A stretch of 64,000 nt of DNA from Pseudomonas putida (GCA_041071465.1 CP163498.1:3800001-3864000); one strand, 5' to 3'; shown: positions 27,821 to 38,951, counted from the stretch's first letter. A program made the numbers and translations. The notes: generated by a model not told the origin, from the sequence alone.

Positions 27821-29255
27821 ATGGCTGGCAAAACGCTCTACGACAAACTCTGGGAAGCCCATGAGGTCAAGCGCCGTGATGACGGCTCGTCCTTGATCTA
27901 CATCGACCGCCACATCATCCACGAAGTGACGTCGCCCCAGGCCTTCGAAGGCCTGCGCCTGGCCAACCGCAAACCGTGGCGCATCGACACCAACATCGCC
28001 ACGCCCGACCATAACGTGCCGACCACGCCAGAGCGCAAGGGCGGTATCGAGGCCATCGTCGACCAGGTGTCGCGCCTGCAGGTGCAGACCCTCGACGAGA
28101 ACTGTGACGAATACGGCATCGTCGAATTCAAGATGAATGACGAGCGCCAAGGTATTGTCCATGTCATCAGCCCGGAGCAGGGTGCCACCTTGCCGGGCAT
28201 GACCGTGGTCTGCGGTGACTCGCACACTTCCACCCACGGCGCCTTCGGTGCCTTCGGCCCATGGCATCGGCACCTCCGAGGTCGAGCACGTGCTCGCCAC
28301 CCAGTGCCTGGTCGCCAAGAAGATGAAGAACATGCTGGTGCGCGTGGAAGGCCAATTGCCAGCCGGCGTTACCGCCAAGGACATCGTGCTGGCCGTGATC
28401 GGCAAGATCGGCACGGCCGGTGGCAACGGCCACGCCATGGAGTTCGCTGGCAGCGCCATCCGCGAACTGTCGATGGAAGGCCGCATGACCATCTGCAACA
28501 TGTCCATCGAAGCCGGTGCCCGTGTGGGCCTGGTGGCGACCGACGCCACTACCGTTGCCTACGTCGAAGGCCGCCCGTACGCGCCGAAAGGCGAGCAATG
28601 GAAGCAAGCGGTCGAATCGTGGAAAGACCTGGTGTCGGATGAAGACGCCGTGTTCGACACCGTGGTCGAGCTGGATGCCAGCCAGATCAAGCCACAGGTC
28701 AGCTGGGGCACTTCGCCCGAGATGGTCCTGGCCGTCGACCAGCGCGTACCGGACCCGGCTGCCGAAGCCGACCTGGTCAAGCGTGGTTCGATCGAGCGTG
28801 CGTTGAAGTACATGGGCTTGATCGCCAACCAGGCGATCACCGATATCAAACTGGACCGCGTGTTCATCGGCTCGTGCACCAATTCGCGTATCGAAGACCT
28901 GCGCGCCGCGGCGGAAATCGCCAAGGGCCGCAAGGTGGCCGCCAGCGTCAAGCAAGCCATCGTCGTACCGGGCTCGGGCCTGGTCAAAGCCCAGGCCGAG
29001 CGTGAAGGCCTGGACAAGATCTTCCTCGAAGCCGGTTTCGAATGGCGTGAACCGGGCTGCTCGATGTGCCTGGCGATGAACCCGGACCGCCTGGAGAGCG
29101 GCGAGCATTGCGCGTCCACCTCCAACCGCAACTTCGAAGGCCGCCAGGGCGCCGGTGGTCGTACCCACCTGGTCAGCCCGGCCATGGCCGCCGCTGCTGC
29201 GGTAGCCGGCCATTTCATCGATGTCCGCGAGTTGATCCAAGGGAGCGCAGCATGA
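27821..29255 (+). CDS. leuC: 3-isopropylmalate dehydratase large subunit, one-base frameshift
   Basis: Fe-S aconitase-type subunit that isomerises 2- to 3-isopropylmalate in leucine synthesis. The start [16 protein letters not shown] and the cluster ligands are visible (Cys in [16 protein letters not shown] and in [13 protein letters not shown]). The frame breaks at 28256-28257: it reads [14 protein letters not shown] and then GPWHRHLRG, while [16 protein letters not shown] continues in another frame. Removing one G from TTCGGCCCATGG restores it, giving 477 residues. Probable sequence error, here an insertion. The stop overlaps leuD as ATGA. Confidence 0.93.
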
Positions 29256-29896
29256 AAGCCTTTACCCAGCACACTGGCCTCGTCGCGCCGTTGGACCGTG
29301 CCAACGTCGACACCGACCAGATCATCCCCAAGCAGTTCTTGAAGTCGATCAAGCGCACCGGCTTTGGCCCGAACCTGTTCGACGAGTGGCGTTACCTGGA
29401 CGTGGGCCAGCCCTACCAGGACAACAGCAAGCGCCCGGTCAACCAGGAGTTTGTGCTCAACCACGCGCGCTACCAGGGTGCCAGCGTGTTGCTGGCGCGG
29501 GAGAACTTCGGTTGCGGCTCCAGCCGCGAGCACGCCCCGTGGGCGCTGGACGAGTATGGCTTCCGTAGCATCATCGCGCCGAGCTTTGCCGATATCTTCT
29601 TCAACAACAGCTTCAAGAACGGCTTGCTGCCAATCATCCTCAGCGATGAGGAAGTGGACGAGCTGTTCAAGCAGGTCGAAGCCAACCCCGGCTACCAACT
29701 GACCATCGACTTGCAGGCCCAGGCAGTGACTCGCCCGGATGGCAAGGTACTGCACTTCGAGATCGACGCGTTCCGCAAGCACTGCCTGCTCAACGGCCTG
29801 GACGATATCGGCCTGACCTTGCAGGACAGCGATGCGATCAAGGCCTTCGAAGGCAAGCACCGCGCCGGGCAGCCTTGGCTGTTCCGTGATGCCTGA
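29252..29896 (+). CDS. leuD: 3-isopropylmalate dehydratase small subunit
   Basis: Swivel-domain partner of LeuC. 214 residues from the ATG at 29252, which overlaps the leuC stop. Family signatures are [21 protein letters not shown] (residues 20-40) and [15 protein letters not shown] (about 85-100). The overlap ensures matched synthesis of the two subunits. Confidence 0.96.
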   Translation: MKAFTQHTGLVAPLDRANVDTDQIIPKQFLKSIKRTGFGPNLFDEWRYLDVGQPYQDNSKRPVNQEFVLNHARYQGASVLLARENFGCGSSREHAPWALDEYGFRSIIAPSFADIFFNNSFKNGLLPIILSDEEVDELFKQVEANPGYQLTIDLQAQAVTRPDGKVLHFEIDAFRKHCLLNGLDDIGLTLQDSDAIKAFEGKHRAGQPWLFRDA

Positions 29897-29917
29897 GTGA
29901 TATAGCAGTGAGTGCTG

Positions 29918-29956
29918 GCCTTGCGGGAGCGGGGTTGTCCCGCGATGAGGCCGGCA
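29918..29956. repeat. REP-like hairpin between leuD and the methyltransferase gene
   Basis: GCCTTGCGGGAGCGGGGTTGTCCCGCGATGAGGCC has REP-like GC-rich inverted segments (GCGGGA, TCCCGC; GGCC ends). Non-coding. Confidence 0.55.
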
Positions 29957-29986
29957 CTGGTGATGACAATCGAAAGGAATGCTCCC

Positions 29987-30751
29987 ATGACCAGCACCAC
30001 CCACACCGACGTGGTCCAACGCCAGTTCGGCGAACAGGCCAACGCCTACCTCAGCAGCGCCGTGCACGCCCAGGGCAGTGAGTTTGCCCTGCTGCAAGCC
30101 GAGCTGGCAGGGCAGGCCCATGCTCGCGTGCTGGACCTGGGCTGCGGTGCCGGTCATGTCAGCTTCCACGTCGCCCCGCTGGTCGCCGAGGTGGTCGCCT
30201 ACGACCTCTCGCAATCCATGCTCGACGTGGTCGCCAGCGCCGCTGCCGAGCGCGGCCTGGCCAATATCGCCACCGAGCGCGGCGCCGCCGAACGCCTGCC
30301 GTTCGCCGATGCCTCGTTCGACTTCGTCTTCAGCCGCTACTCGGCCCATCACTGGAGCGACCTGGGCCTGGCCCTGCGCGAAGTGCGCCGGGTGCTCAAG
30401 CCGGGTGGCGTGGCGGCGTTCATCGACGTGATGTCGCCGGGCAGCCCGTTGCTCGACACCTACCTGCAAACGGTCGAAGTGTTGCGCGACACCAGCCATG
30501 TGCGCGACTACTCCGCCGCCGAATGGCAGCGCCAGGTCAGCGAAGCCGGCCTGCATGTGCGCAGCCACACCCGTCAGCCGCTGCGCCTGGAGTGGAACAC
30601 CTGGGTAGAGCGCATGCGCACCCCAGAACCGATGCGAGTGGCCATCCGCCAATTGCAGCAAGCCATGGGCGAAGAAGTACGGCAGTATTACCAAATCGAG
30701 GCCGATGGCTCGTTCAGCACCGATGTGCTGGTGCTGTGGGCCGAGCGTTAA
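29987..30751 (+). CDS. SAM-dependent methyltransferase (class I)
   Basis: 254 residues from the ATG at 29987 with AAAGGA upstream. Motif I is VLDLGCGAGHVSFHVAP (about residues 47-63), the acidic motif II is VVAYDLSQSMLDV, and motif III-like ERLPFADASFDFVFSRYSAHHW follows, as in UbiE/BioC-type Methyltransf_11 enzymes. It lies between leuD and leuB in the same direction, an arrangement also seen in P. putida, but nothing links it to leucine synthesis chemically. Substrate unknown. Confidence 0.85.
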   Translation: MTSTTHTDVVQRQFGEQANAYLSSAVHAQGSEFALLQAELAGQAHARVLDLGCGAGHVSFHVAPLVAEVVAYDLSQSMLDVVASAAAERGLANIATERGAAERLPFADASFDFVFSRYSAHHWSDLGLALREVRRVLKPGGVAAFIDVMSPGSPLLDTYLQTVEVLRDTSHVRDYSAAEWQRQVSEAGLHVRSHTRQPLRLEWNTWVERMRTPEPMRVAIRQLQQAMGEEVRQYYQIEADGSFSTDVLVLWAER

Positions 30752-30805
30752 GCACTTTTCGGTGGGGCCCGTTTGGCCGCACCGCGTGAATGGATAGAGG
30801 AAAGC

Positions 30806-31888
30806 ATGAGCAAGCAGATTCTGATTCTCCCAGGTGACGGTATCGGCCCGGAAATCATGGCCGAAGCGGTCAAGGTGCTGGAGCTGGCCAACGACAAGTT
30901 CCAGCTCGGTTTCAGCCTGGCGCACGACGTGATCGGCGGTGCCGCCATCGACAAGCACGGCGTGCCACTGGCCGACGAAACCCTGGAGCGTGCGCGCCAG
31001 GCCGATGCCGTGCTGCTGGGCGCCGTGGGTGGCCCGAAGTGGGACAAGATCGAGCGAGACATTCGCCCGGAGCGCGGCCTGCTGAAAATCCGTTCGCAAC
31101 TGGGCCTGTTCGCCAACCTGCGCCCGGCCATCCTCTACCCGCAACTGGCCGATGCCTCGTCGCTGAAGCCGGAAATCGTTTCGGGCCTGGACATCCTCAT
31201 CGTTCGTGAGCTGACCGGTGGTATCTACTTCGGTGCCCCGCGTGGCCAGCGCGAGCTGGAAGGCGGCGAGCGCCAGGCCTACGACACCCTGCCTTACAGC
31301 GAGAGCGAAGTGCGCCGCATTGCCCGTGTCGGCTTCGACATGGCCCGCGTGCGCGGCAAGAAGCTGTGCTCGGTGGACAAGGCCAACGTCCTGGCCTCCA
31401 GCCAGCTGTGGCGTGAAGTGGTCGAAGACGTGGCCAAGGACTACCCGGATGTGGAACTGAGCCACATGTACGTCGACAACGCGGCCATGCAGCTCGTTCG
31501 TGCCCCCAAACAGTTCGACGTGATGGTGACCGACAACATGTTCGGTGACATTCTGTCGGATGAAGCTTCCATGCTGACCGGTTCCATCGGCATGCTGCCT
31601 TCGGCGTCGTTGGATGCCGACAACAAGGGCATGTACGAGCCGTGCCACGGCTCGGCGCCGGACATCGCAGGCCTTGGCATCGCCAACCCGCTGGCGACCA
31701 TCCTGTCGGTGTCGATGATGCTGCGTTACAGCTTCAATCAGTCGGCTGCCGCCGAGGCGATCGAGAAGGCCGTGAGCCTGGTTCTGGACCAGGGCCTGCG
31801 CACCGGCGACATCTTCTCCGAAGGCTGCCGCAAAGTTGGTACGCAGGAAATGGGCGACGCAGTAGTCGCAGCGCTGCGGAATCTGTAA
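30806..31888 (+). CDS. leuB: 3-isopropylmalate dehydrogenase
   Basis: NAD-dependent oxidative decarboxylation of 3-isopropylmalate, the third step of leucine synthesis. 360 residues, standard length. Signatures: [18 protein letters not shown] at the N-terminus, GAVGGPKWD near residue 73, the substrate arginines around [10 protein letters not shown], and [23 protein letters not shown] near 245. The ATG at 30806 has AGAGGA upstream. Confidence 0.97.
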   Translation: MSKQILILPGDGIGPEIMAEAVKVLELANDKFQLGFSLAHDVIGGAAIDKHGVPLADETLERARQADAVLLGAVGGPKWDKIERDIRPERGLLKIRSQLGLFANLRPAILYPQLADASSLKPEIVSGLDILIVRELTGGIYFGAPRGQRELEGGERQAYDTLPYSESEVRRIARVGFDMARVRGKKLCSVDKANVLASSQLWREVVEDVAKDYPDVELSHMYVDNAAMQLVRAPKQFDVMVTDNMFGDILSDEASMLTGSIGMLPSASLDADNKGMYEPCHGSAPDIAGLGIANPLATILSVSMMLRYSFNQSAAAEAIEKAVSLVLDQGLRTGDIFSEGCRKVGTQEMGDAVVAALRNL

Positions 31889-31951
31889 TCTCTCTGGCCC
31901 GCCACCCAAAATTCCCGGTGGCGGCCCACTTTTAGCAAAGGTGTAGTTGCG

Positions 31952-33064
31952 ATGAAACGTGTAGGTCTGATCGGTTGGCGCGGTATGGTCGGTTCCGTGC
32001 TCATGCAGCGGATGCTGGAGGAGCAGGACTTCGACCTTATCGAGCCGGTGTTCTTCACTACCTCCAATGTTGGCGGCCAGGGCCCGAACGTGGGCAAGGA
32101 TACAGCGCCACTGAAGGACGCTTATTCGATTGAAGAACTCAAGACCCTCGACGTGATCCTGACCTGCCAGGGCGGCGACTACACCAACGAGGTCTTCCCC
32201 AAGCTGCGTGAAGCCGGCTGGCAGGGGTACTGGATCGACGCCGCTTCGTCCCTGCGTATGCAGGATGACGCCGTGATCGTTCTCGACCCGGTCAACCGCA
32301 AGGTCATCGACCAGCAGCTGGACGCCGGTACCAAGAACTACATCGGCGGCAACTGCACCGTCAGCCTGATGCTGATGGGCCTGGGCGGCCTGTTCGAAGC
32401 CGGGCTGGTCGAGTGGATGAGCGCCATGACCTACCAGGCGGCCTCGGGTGCCGGCGCGCAGAACATGCGCGAGCTGATCAAGCAGATGGGCGCCACCCAT
32501 GCCGCCGTTGCCGAAGACCTGGCCAACCCGGCCAGCGCCATCCTCGACATCGACCGCAAGGTTGCCGAGGCCATGCGCAGCGAAGCGTTCCCGACCGAAA
32601 ACTTCGGCGTGCCGCTGGCTGGCAGCCTGATCCCGTGGATCGACAAGGAACTACCGAACGGCCAGAGCCGCGAAGAGTGGAAGGCACAGGCCGAGACCAA
32701 CAAAATCCTCGGCCGTTTCAAGAGCCCGATCCCGGTCGATGGCATCTGCGTGCGAATCGGCGCCATGCGTTGCCACAGCCAGGCGCTGACCATCAAATTG
32801 AACAAAGACGTGCCGATCGCCGACATCGAAGGCATGATCAGCCAGCACAACCCATGGGTGAAGCTGGTGCCTAACCAGCGTGAAATCAGCATGCAGGAAC
32901 TGACCCCAACCAAGGTCACCGGCACCCTGAACATCCCGGTTGGCCGCCTGCGCAAGCTGAACATGGGTTCGCAGTACCTGGGCGCGTTCACCGTGGGTGA
33001 CCAGCTGCTGTGGGGCGCCGCCGAACCGCTGCGCCGCATGCTGCGGATTCTGCTGGAGCGTTGA
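31952..33064 (+). CDS. asd: Aspartate-semialdehyde dehydrogenase
   Basis: NADPH-dependent reduction of aspartyl phosphate, feeding lysine/diaminopimelate, threonine and methionine. 370 residues, beginning [21 protein letters not shown] with the nucleotide-binding G-x-x-G-x-V. The catalytic cysteine sits in [17 protein letters not shown] (about residue 134), and the substrate region [20 protein letters not shown] is present. It is followed by a strong terminator. Confidence 0.97.
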   Translation: MKRVGLIGWRGMVGSVLMQRMLEEQDFDLIEPVFFTTSNVGGQGPNVGKDTAPLKDAYSIEELKTLDVILTCQGGDYTNEVFPKLREAGWQGYWIDAASSLRMQDDAVIVLDPVNRKVIDQQLDAGTKNYIGGNCTVSLMLMGLGGLFEAGLVEWMSAMTYQAASGAGAQNMRELIKQMGATHAAVAEDLANPASAILDIDRKVAEAMRSEAFPTENFGVPLAGSLIPWIDKELPNGQSREEWKAQAETNKILGRFKSPIPVDGICVRIGAMRCHSQALTIKLNKDVPIADIEGMISQHNPWVKLVPNQREISMQELTPTKVTGTLNIPVGRLRKLNMGSQYLGAFTVGDQLLWGAAEPLRRMLRILLER

Positions 33065-33080
33065 TCGCTCTGCTTTGACT

Positions 33081-33115
33081 AAAAACCCGCGCTGGTGACA
33101 GCGCGGGTTTTTTAT
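33081..33115 (+). terminator. Terminator after asd
   Basis: AAAAACCCGCGCT and AGCGCGGGTTTTTT form a near-perfect stem and end in a T run. Confidence 0.92.
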
Positions 33116-33214
33116 TACCAGCATGCGGCGCGGCTCCTACAAAAATCGCCTTCTGCCAGGCTTTTTTTGTTTTGTAACAGCGGCGTCCTGGAGTGGCAAA
33201 ATGCCTGGCTTAAC

Positions 33215-33233
33215 GAGAAATATTCTCATTATA
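33215..33233 (+). promoter_or_regulatory. Candidate Fur box upstream of the ECF sigma gene
   Basis: GAGAAATATTCTCATTATA matches 13 of 19 positions of the Fur consensus GATAATGATAATCATTATC and lies about 40 bases before the start. Iron-starvation sigma factors of Pseudomonas are usually Fur-controlled. Confidence 0.6.
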
Positions 33234-33274
33234 ATCGGCCTCCCCAGTTTGCCTGAGCATAGGAAAGTGCTGAC

Positions 33275-33766
33275 GTGCTGGAACAACTCTTCAACGAACA
33301 TGCCACCGCCTTGCACCGCTACCTGCTGCGCAAGAACTGCACGCCCAGCCTGGCAGCGGACATCGTCCAGGAAACGTTCCTGCGCCTGGCACAGATGGAT
33401 GGAGTAGAGCGGCTGCTCGCGACCCCGGCCTACCTGTTCCGCGTTGCCCACAACCTGATGATCGACCATCATCGGCGCTATGGCAGCAAGCGCTACGAGG
33501 CCGAGCCGGCCAGTATCTTCGACGGCCTGATCGATGAAGCCAGTTCGCCAGAGGACCAGGCCCTGGGCGCATTAGAGCTTGAGCGCCTGCACGCAACCCT
33601 GGAGTTGCTGCCCGAGCGCACCCGCAACGTGTTCCTGCTGTGCCGGGTGGAGGGCATGACGCACAAAGAGGCTGCCGAGTATTTACGAATTTCCACAAGT
33701 TCCGTACAAAAACACCTGGCCAGTGCCCTGGCCAGGATCGGCCGAGGGCTTGAGCCTGATCACTAG
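33275..33766 (+). CDS. ECF RNA polymerase sigma factor, FecI-like
   Basis: 163 residues from a GTG at 33275 with AGGAAA upstream. Sigma-70 region 2 spans about residues 8-72 (DIVQETFLRLAQ, ATPAYLFRVAHNLMIDHHRR) and region 4 about 105-155 (LPERTRNVFLLCRVEGMTHKEAAEYLRISTSSVQKHLASAL). The pairing with a FecR gene and a receptor that has an N-terminal signalling domain marks an iron-starvation sigma factor switched on from the cell surface. Its target is probably the receptor operon just downstream. Confidence 0.9.
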   Translation: MLEQLFNEHATALHRYLLRKNCTPSLAADIVQETFLRLAQMDGVERLLATPAYLFRVAHNLMIDHHRRYGSKRYEAEPASIFDGLIDEASSPEDQALGALELERLHATLELLPERTRNVFLLCRVEGMTHKEAAEYLRISTSSVQKHLASALARIGRGLEPDH

Positions 33767-33826
33767 ACCAGGCGCTGACCTGGCCGGGCTACCAGAAAAA
33801 CACCAACAGGCAGCAAACATCGCACC

Positions 33827-34825
33827 GTGAACCCCTCAGAACCTGTTGACCCGATCGAGCGCAAGGCCGCCGATTGGGTCATGAAACACCGCCAAGGTCG
33901 CCTCGGTCCCGCCGAGCAAGCGGCCTATCGGCGTTGGCTGGAAGCCGACCCCCGGCATGCTGCCGTCGCCCAGCGCTTCGACCGCGCCTGGCAAGCCAGT
34001 GCGGCGCTGCGTCAGGGGTATGTGCGGCCACCGCGTCCAGCTCGCGCCGCCGGGCCGCAGGGCTGGCTACAGGCTATATGGCAACGGCCATGGGCCAGTG
34101 GTGGCGTACTCAGCGGATTCGCGATGGCCTGTTGGTTGTGGCTGGCACCGCCATTCTGGGTGCAGGGCCTGGGCGCCGACTACCAGACCGGCTATGGCGA
34201 AGTGCGCCATGTCACATTGGGCGATGGTAGCCAGCTTGTGCTGGGCAGCCGCAGTATTCTCAGCATCGCGTATGACGGCCAGCGACGTATGGTGCGCCTC
34301 AAGCACGGCGAGGCAGTCTTCAGCCCTTCACCCGTTGGCGAAGCGGAGCCACGACCCTTCACTGTCAGCACGCCAGGGGCAACCATCACCGCTCGTGGCA
34401 CTCGTTATCTGGTCGCGGTCGACAGGGATGACCGCTCTGGCTGGGTGGGCGTGCTGCAGCACAGCGTTGAAATCAACCTGGTTTCCCATGGCCTGGACGA
34501 TGTTTCGGCATCTGCCGTGCTGCAGCAAGGCGACAGTCTGTATTTCGGCCCACATGCCGGGCTCAAGCCACTGGAGCAATCCCCGGAGGAACTGGCCAGC
34601 TGGCAGGAGGGCAGGGTGGTGCTGCGCCAGCAGACCCTGGCCCAGGCAGTCGAGCAGTTAGGCCGTTATCGCGCAGGGTTGACGCTGGTGCGCGGCGATG
34701 CGCTGCGGCGCCTGCCGGTGAATGCCGTGGCACGGGTCGACCACGTCGATGACTCCCTGAGGCAGTTGGCCAGGCAGGCACATGCCCGGGTGCTGGAGCT
34801 TCCAGGTCTAATGCTGATTTACTGA
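33827..34825 (+). CDS. FecR-family anti-sigma regulator
   Basis: 332 residues from a GTG at 33827. The N-terminal cytoplasmic DUF4880 domain (about 10-52, AADWVMKHRQGRLGPAEQAAYRRWLEADPRHAAVAQRFDRAW) should hold the sigma factor. A membrane helix at about 93-112 (GFAMACWLWLAPPFWVQGL) is followed by the periplasmic FecR domain (about 118-215, YGEVRHVTLGDGSQLVLGSRS) and a C-terminal STN-like end that contacts the receptor. Starts 60 bases after the sigma gene. Confidence 0.9.
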   Translation: MNPSEPVDPIERKAADWVMKHRQGRLGPAEQAAYRRWLEADPRHAAVAQRFDRAWQASAALRQGYVRPPRPARAAGPQGWLQAIWQRPWASGGVLSGFAMACWLWLAPPFWVQGLGADYQTGYGEVRHVTLGDGSQLVLGSRSILSIAYDGQRRMVRLKHGEAVFSPSPVGEAEPRPFTVSTPGATITARGTRYLVAVDRDDRSGWVGVLQHSVEINLVSHGLDDVSASAVLQQGDSLYFGPHAGLKPLEQSPEELASWQEGRVVLRQQTLAQAVEQLGRYRAGLTLVRGDALRRLPVNAVARVDHVDDSLRQLARQAHARVLELPGLMLIY

Positions 34826-34892
34826 TCTAAAAAAACCATTTAATAGATCATATCGCTCTACTGTGTTTTCCAGCTTCGCACGTTAATGAATG

Positions 34893-34909
34893 CAAATAAC
34901 TCTTATTTG
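34893..34909. promoter_or_regulatory. Palindrome, candidate Fur box of the receptor gene
   Basis: CAAATAA-CTC-TTATTTG is a perfect 7-3-7 inverted repeat 26 bases before the receptor start. It resembles Pseudomonas Fur sites of the AATAATTCTTATTTG type, though it could bind another regulator. Confidence 0.55.
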
Positions 34910-34934
34910 TCTTTAGCTAGGGTGCTTGGAAACG

Positions 34935-37900
34935 ATGTCAAAGGGAGCTTCAGGGCGTCTTGCCCCCCAACGTGGAACGCTGAGCCTGGGGATTCAGCTG
35001 GCACTGTTGGCCTGCTGCGGCGCCACGCCGGTACTGCCTGCCATGGCCGCCACCGACCCGGCTGGCGACGCACGCAGCCAGGCCGGCCAGTACCATCAAT
35101 TCGATGTGAAGGGCGGGGCACTTGAAGATGCCATGTTGCAGCTGGCACGCCAGGCGGGCGCCGAGCTTTACCTGACCGGCGAGGCCTTCAATGGCCTGTA
35201 CGCCAACCCGGTACAGGGCCGTTTCTCTCTGGAAGGTGCGCTCAAGCAATTGCTGAGTGGTTTGCCGATCAGCTTCAGCCTGAGTGGCGGGCCCGACCGC
35301 CCGGTGATCCACCTGCAATCGGCCACCAGCGCTGGCACCGATGACCTTCACCCGACCTACGTGTACGGCCAGCGTGACGGCCGCTCGCGGGACGAGAAGG
35401 GCTACAGCGACATCTACGACCAGGACATTTCCACCGTCTACGCCGGCAAGGAGCAGATCGAGCGCTACAAGGGCGCCGCCCCCGCCGACGTGTTCAAGGG
35501 CATGCTCAACGTCTACAGCGGCGACGCCCGCAACAGCGGTGCGCTGGACCCGAACGTACGTGGCATCCAGGGCCCTGGGCGGGTGCCGCTGACCATCGAC
35601 GGCACCGAGCAGGCGCTGACCGTGTACCGCGGCTACATGGGGGCCAACAACCGCAACTACATCGACCCCAACCTGATCGGTTCGATCAAGGTAATCAAGG
35701 GGCCGAACCTGGAGCGCAATGTCTACAGCGGTGTCGGCGGCGCGGTGGTGGCCAATACCCTGAGCGTCGATGACATCCTCAAGGAGGGCGAAGCATTCGG
35801 CGGCGAGTTCAAGATCGAGGGCAGCAACAATTCGGTATCCCCGAAGCTGCCCACACTGATGACCGGGCAGATGCCCGGTGCGGATTACCAGTACATTCCG
35901 ATCAATTCGTACTACGACCCGTCGCTGTACAAGCACCCGCGCACCAGTAGCAGCAACGACCTGCTGTCGAGCGACGACAAGGCCTACCGGTTGGCACTGG
36001 GTACGCGCCAGGAGCATTTCGACCTGATGGGCGCCTACGCCTACCGGGAAAGGGCAACCACTACGCGGGCAAGAAAAAGAGCAGTTACTACGCCAGTGGC
36101 GAGTTGGTGGATGGCAAGTGGGACTACGTGCCCAATCTGGCGCGCATCTACAAGCCTGGCGATGAAGTACCGAACAGTTCCAGCAAGATGGAGTCGTGGC
36201 TGGCCAAGGCTACCTGGAAGATCGACGAGGGCCAGCGCCTGGAATTTGGCTACCGTGCCACTGACTCGTTGTATGGCGAGATCCTGCCCTCGCGTATTTC
36301 ATTTTTCACACCGGGGAGTACCTATGATGCCGCGACCTACGGCGTGCCGCAGTGGCCGCTGAGCCATGTAGACAGCAAGGCCTATAACGTGGAGTACAAG
36401 CTCAACCCAGAAGACAACCGCTGGGTCGACTTCTACTCGAACTTGTGGATGACCCGGACCGTCAGCGATACCTACAGTTCGGGTGGCGTTCCCAACGAAA
36501 CCACGGCGCAGAATCGCGAGTTTCGTAATACCGCTGTGGCCAATGCCAAGCATGACCGGGCCGGGCTCACGGTCAGCAACAAGTTGAAGTTGCTCGACAG
36601 CCTGGATTTGACGTTGGGCGGGAGCTACCAGCATGAAAAGCTAAGTTCGGGCGACAGCATCTATGACCCGACCACGTTCTCGGCAACGCGTCTGTTTCCC
36701 AGGGCCGGGCGTCGCGAAGAGCAGGAATACAACTTCAACTTCGATTGGCAGCCCGTTTCCTTTGCACGCTTCACAGCGGGTGGGCGCTACTCCTCGTACT
36801 GGTCGTTCGATGATTTTCTCAAGCGTCAGCAGCGTGACACGGGCGTGAGTACTCAGGTTGTCCCAAGCGGTAAAGAGCTCTGGTATACCACGCGTAAACA
36901 GCTGTCGCAGGAGGAGTGGCGCGCAGTTGTGGATGAAAAACTTCAATTCGCACAAATGTTCTGGGACATGTTCGGCTATAGCGAAGCCGAACGGCAGGCT
37001 GATAAGGCATCTATTGAAGCGAGTACGCCGTACGTTCTCGATGTGGACCAGAAAAAACACTGGGCGCATGACGGCAAGGGAAAGTATCAGCGTAGTAACA
37101 ACCCGTGCATCGCGGCTGCAGCCGCTGGCGAGGAAATAGTGACATGCAGCGCTGCCCTGTACAGCGGTGCTGCAGATGCTGTCGACAGTGAGGGTAATCT
37201 GGTCAATCAGGCAGTCGATACCTCTGCGCGGCACCGCAAGGATCAGGGGTGGGTGCCCAACCTGTCCGCCACATTCTACACGTCGGAGAACGGCCGATTT
37301 TACCTTCGTTACAGCGAAGCGATCCGTTACCCAAGCATGTTCGAAAGTACCGTTGGTTTCTCGGCTTCGCTGACGCCATGGGACTTGAAGCCTGAACATG
37401 CGCATAACTATGAAGTCGCCTATATCCATAACCTGAGTGGTTGGTGGGGCAGTGAGCAGGCGGATGTAAAGCTAACGTATTATCACAACACGACCAATGA
37501 CGTCATCGAGCGTAGCCCGCAGTTGGTGTTCTCCAATATAGAGAAACAAACTACCGCAGGCGTTGAGTTACAAGGCCGATACGATAATGGCGGTTTTTTC
37601 ACTGACTTGAGCGTGGCGCATGTGCTCAAGAATGAAGTGTGCGATGAAAACTCGGCGATGCAACTGGACGCCACCGGCGCTACCCCGAACTGCGTGGATG
37701 ACGGCTTTATCGGTGGTTACCTGGTGGGTATGGCAATGCCTGAATGGTCCGCCAACCTTGGGTTGGGCGCACGTTTCCTTGACCGTCGCCTGGAAGTGGG
37801 TGGGCGTGTCATTTACTACAAGGGACATGACAGCAAGTTTCACAGTAACTACAGCGGTAATCCCATGGTTAGTTACTACCTGAATACGCCATTGTCCTGG

Positions 37901-38071
37901 GATGACATTGTGACCTATGACGCGTATGTCAACTACAAGCTCACCGACGACGTGAGTGTCGAGTTGGTCGGCACCAACCTGACCAATCTCTATTATTTGG
38001 ACCCTTTGACCCGGTCGGCCATGCCCGCACCAGGCCGAACACTGAAAATCGGTTTAACAGCAAACTTCTGA
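34935..38071 (+). CDS. TonB-dependent heme/hemophore receptor with STN signalling domain, one-base frameshift
   Basis: Outer-membrane receptor; repaired length about 1045 residues. It has a signal peptide (to about residue 40, ending PAMA), an STN domain (about 55-130, FDVKGGALEDAMLQLARQAGAELYLTGEAFNGLYANPVQG) that would contact the FecR protein, a plug domain (about 170-275, IDPNLIGSIKVIKGPNLERNVYSG) and a beta-barrel ending in aromatic ANF. The frame breaks at 36052-36054: the first frame goes to RERATTTRARKR, while RGNHYAGKKKSSYYASG continues in the other frame. One more G restores it. The heme role is inferred from the hemophilin-like and Slam genes that follow. The start could also be a TTG at 34926. 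Confidence 0.85.
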
Positions 38072-38158
38072 GGTGAATTGATTATGGACGGGTGAACGGC
38101 GCCGAACGTCGGACGTGCTTGTGTGTTGGATACTATTAACTTATCAATGGATTATGAA

Positions 38159-38917
38159 ATGAAAGCGTTCAATGTTTCCGTACTTGCAGTTGCACTCCTG
38201 GGTCTGGCTGGTGTTGCGCAGGCTGACACCGCCTCGGGGCAGAGCTACACAGGCGCCATCGTAGTGGGTGGCGCCCAAGGCAACTCTACCAATCATCCCG
38301 GTGAAGCGGGCGCGCCTGCCGTGGGTGTGTCGGCTTTCTACAACGGTACGAAAGTTGCGTTCAGCGGCCTCAAGGGCATGGTCGCGGCTGATACCCATGG
38401 TGTGACCACTATCACTACAGCCATGATGCCGCCATCGCACGCTACCCTGGGTAACTTTGACTTCAAGCAGGTTTCCACCCAGCAAGTCTACTTCGGCGAA
38501 TGGTCGCAGAACGGTACCAACAATGACCCGACCCGCGTCGTCTACTACTCCGGTGATACCACGGGGCGCGTGCTGCCGACCACCAACGTTTCCTATGCCG
38601 TCCAGGGCATCAGCAACTACTCCGGTGGCAACCTGTTGTCGGGTGACCTGACTGCGAGCTTCGGCGCTGCTGCCCCGACCCTGACCGGTAACCTGGCTAA
38701 CGGTGCACTGAAAGTCCAGTTGGCGGCCAACATCGACAAATCGACCGCTGCCTTCTCTGGCGCGGCCCTGGCACTCAACCCGACCAACAACGCGCAGTTG
38801 TCCAAGGGCACCACTCAGGGCAGTTTCTTCGGCGCGGGCGCTGCCGCTTCCCTGGCCGGTATCGCCAAGTTCGAAAACCGTAACTACGACACCGCGTTCG
38901 GTGGTGTGAAGAAGTAA
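38159..38917 (+). CDS. Secreted hemophilin-like Slam substrate (TbpB-like barrel)
   Basis: 252 residues with a Sec signal peptide (MKAFNVSVLAVALLGLAGVAQA, cut before DTASG). There is no lipobox cysteine, so the product should be soluble once outside. The C-terminal half is a small beta-barrel of the TbpB type. It ends with the block GSFFGAGAAASLAG..DTAFGGVKK, which closely matches the end of Slam-dependent proteins such as Acinetobacter hemophilin HphA. The N-terminal domain would be the ligand-binding handle; heme is the likely ligand by analogy with HphA, not shown here. In-frame ATGs at 38147 and earlier are possible starts, but the signal peptide favours 38159. Confidence 0.8.
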   Translation: MKAFNVSVLAVALLGLAGVAQADTASGQSYTGAIVVGGAQGNSTNHPGEAGAPAVGVSAFYNGTKVAFSGLKGMVAADTHGVTTITTAMMPPSHATLGNFDFKQVSTQQVYFGEWSQNGTNNDPTRVVYYSGDTTGRVLPTTNVSYAVQGISNYSGGNLLSGDLTASFGAAAPTLTGNLANGALKVQLAANIDKSTAAFSGAALALNPTNNAQLSKGTTQGSFFGAGAAASLAGIAKFENRNYDTAFGGVKK

Positions 38918-38951
38918 GCCGACCCGCTTGATGCTGGTCAGTTAAGTGCAT

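Noticed and set aside
28559..32500. Open frame of 1313 codons on the minus strand across leuC to asd
   Set aside because: It is a mirror of high-G+C genes on the plus strand; composition is Gln/His/Arg-rich and unlike any family, and it crosses well-supported genes.
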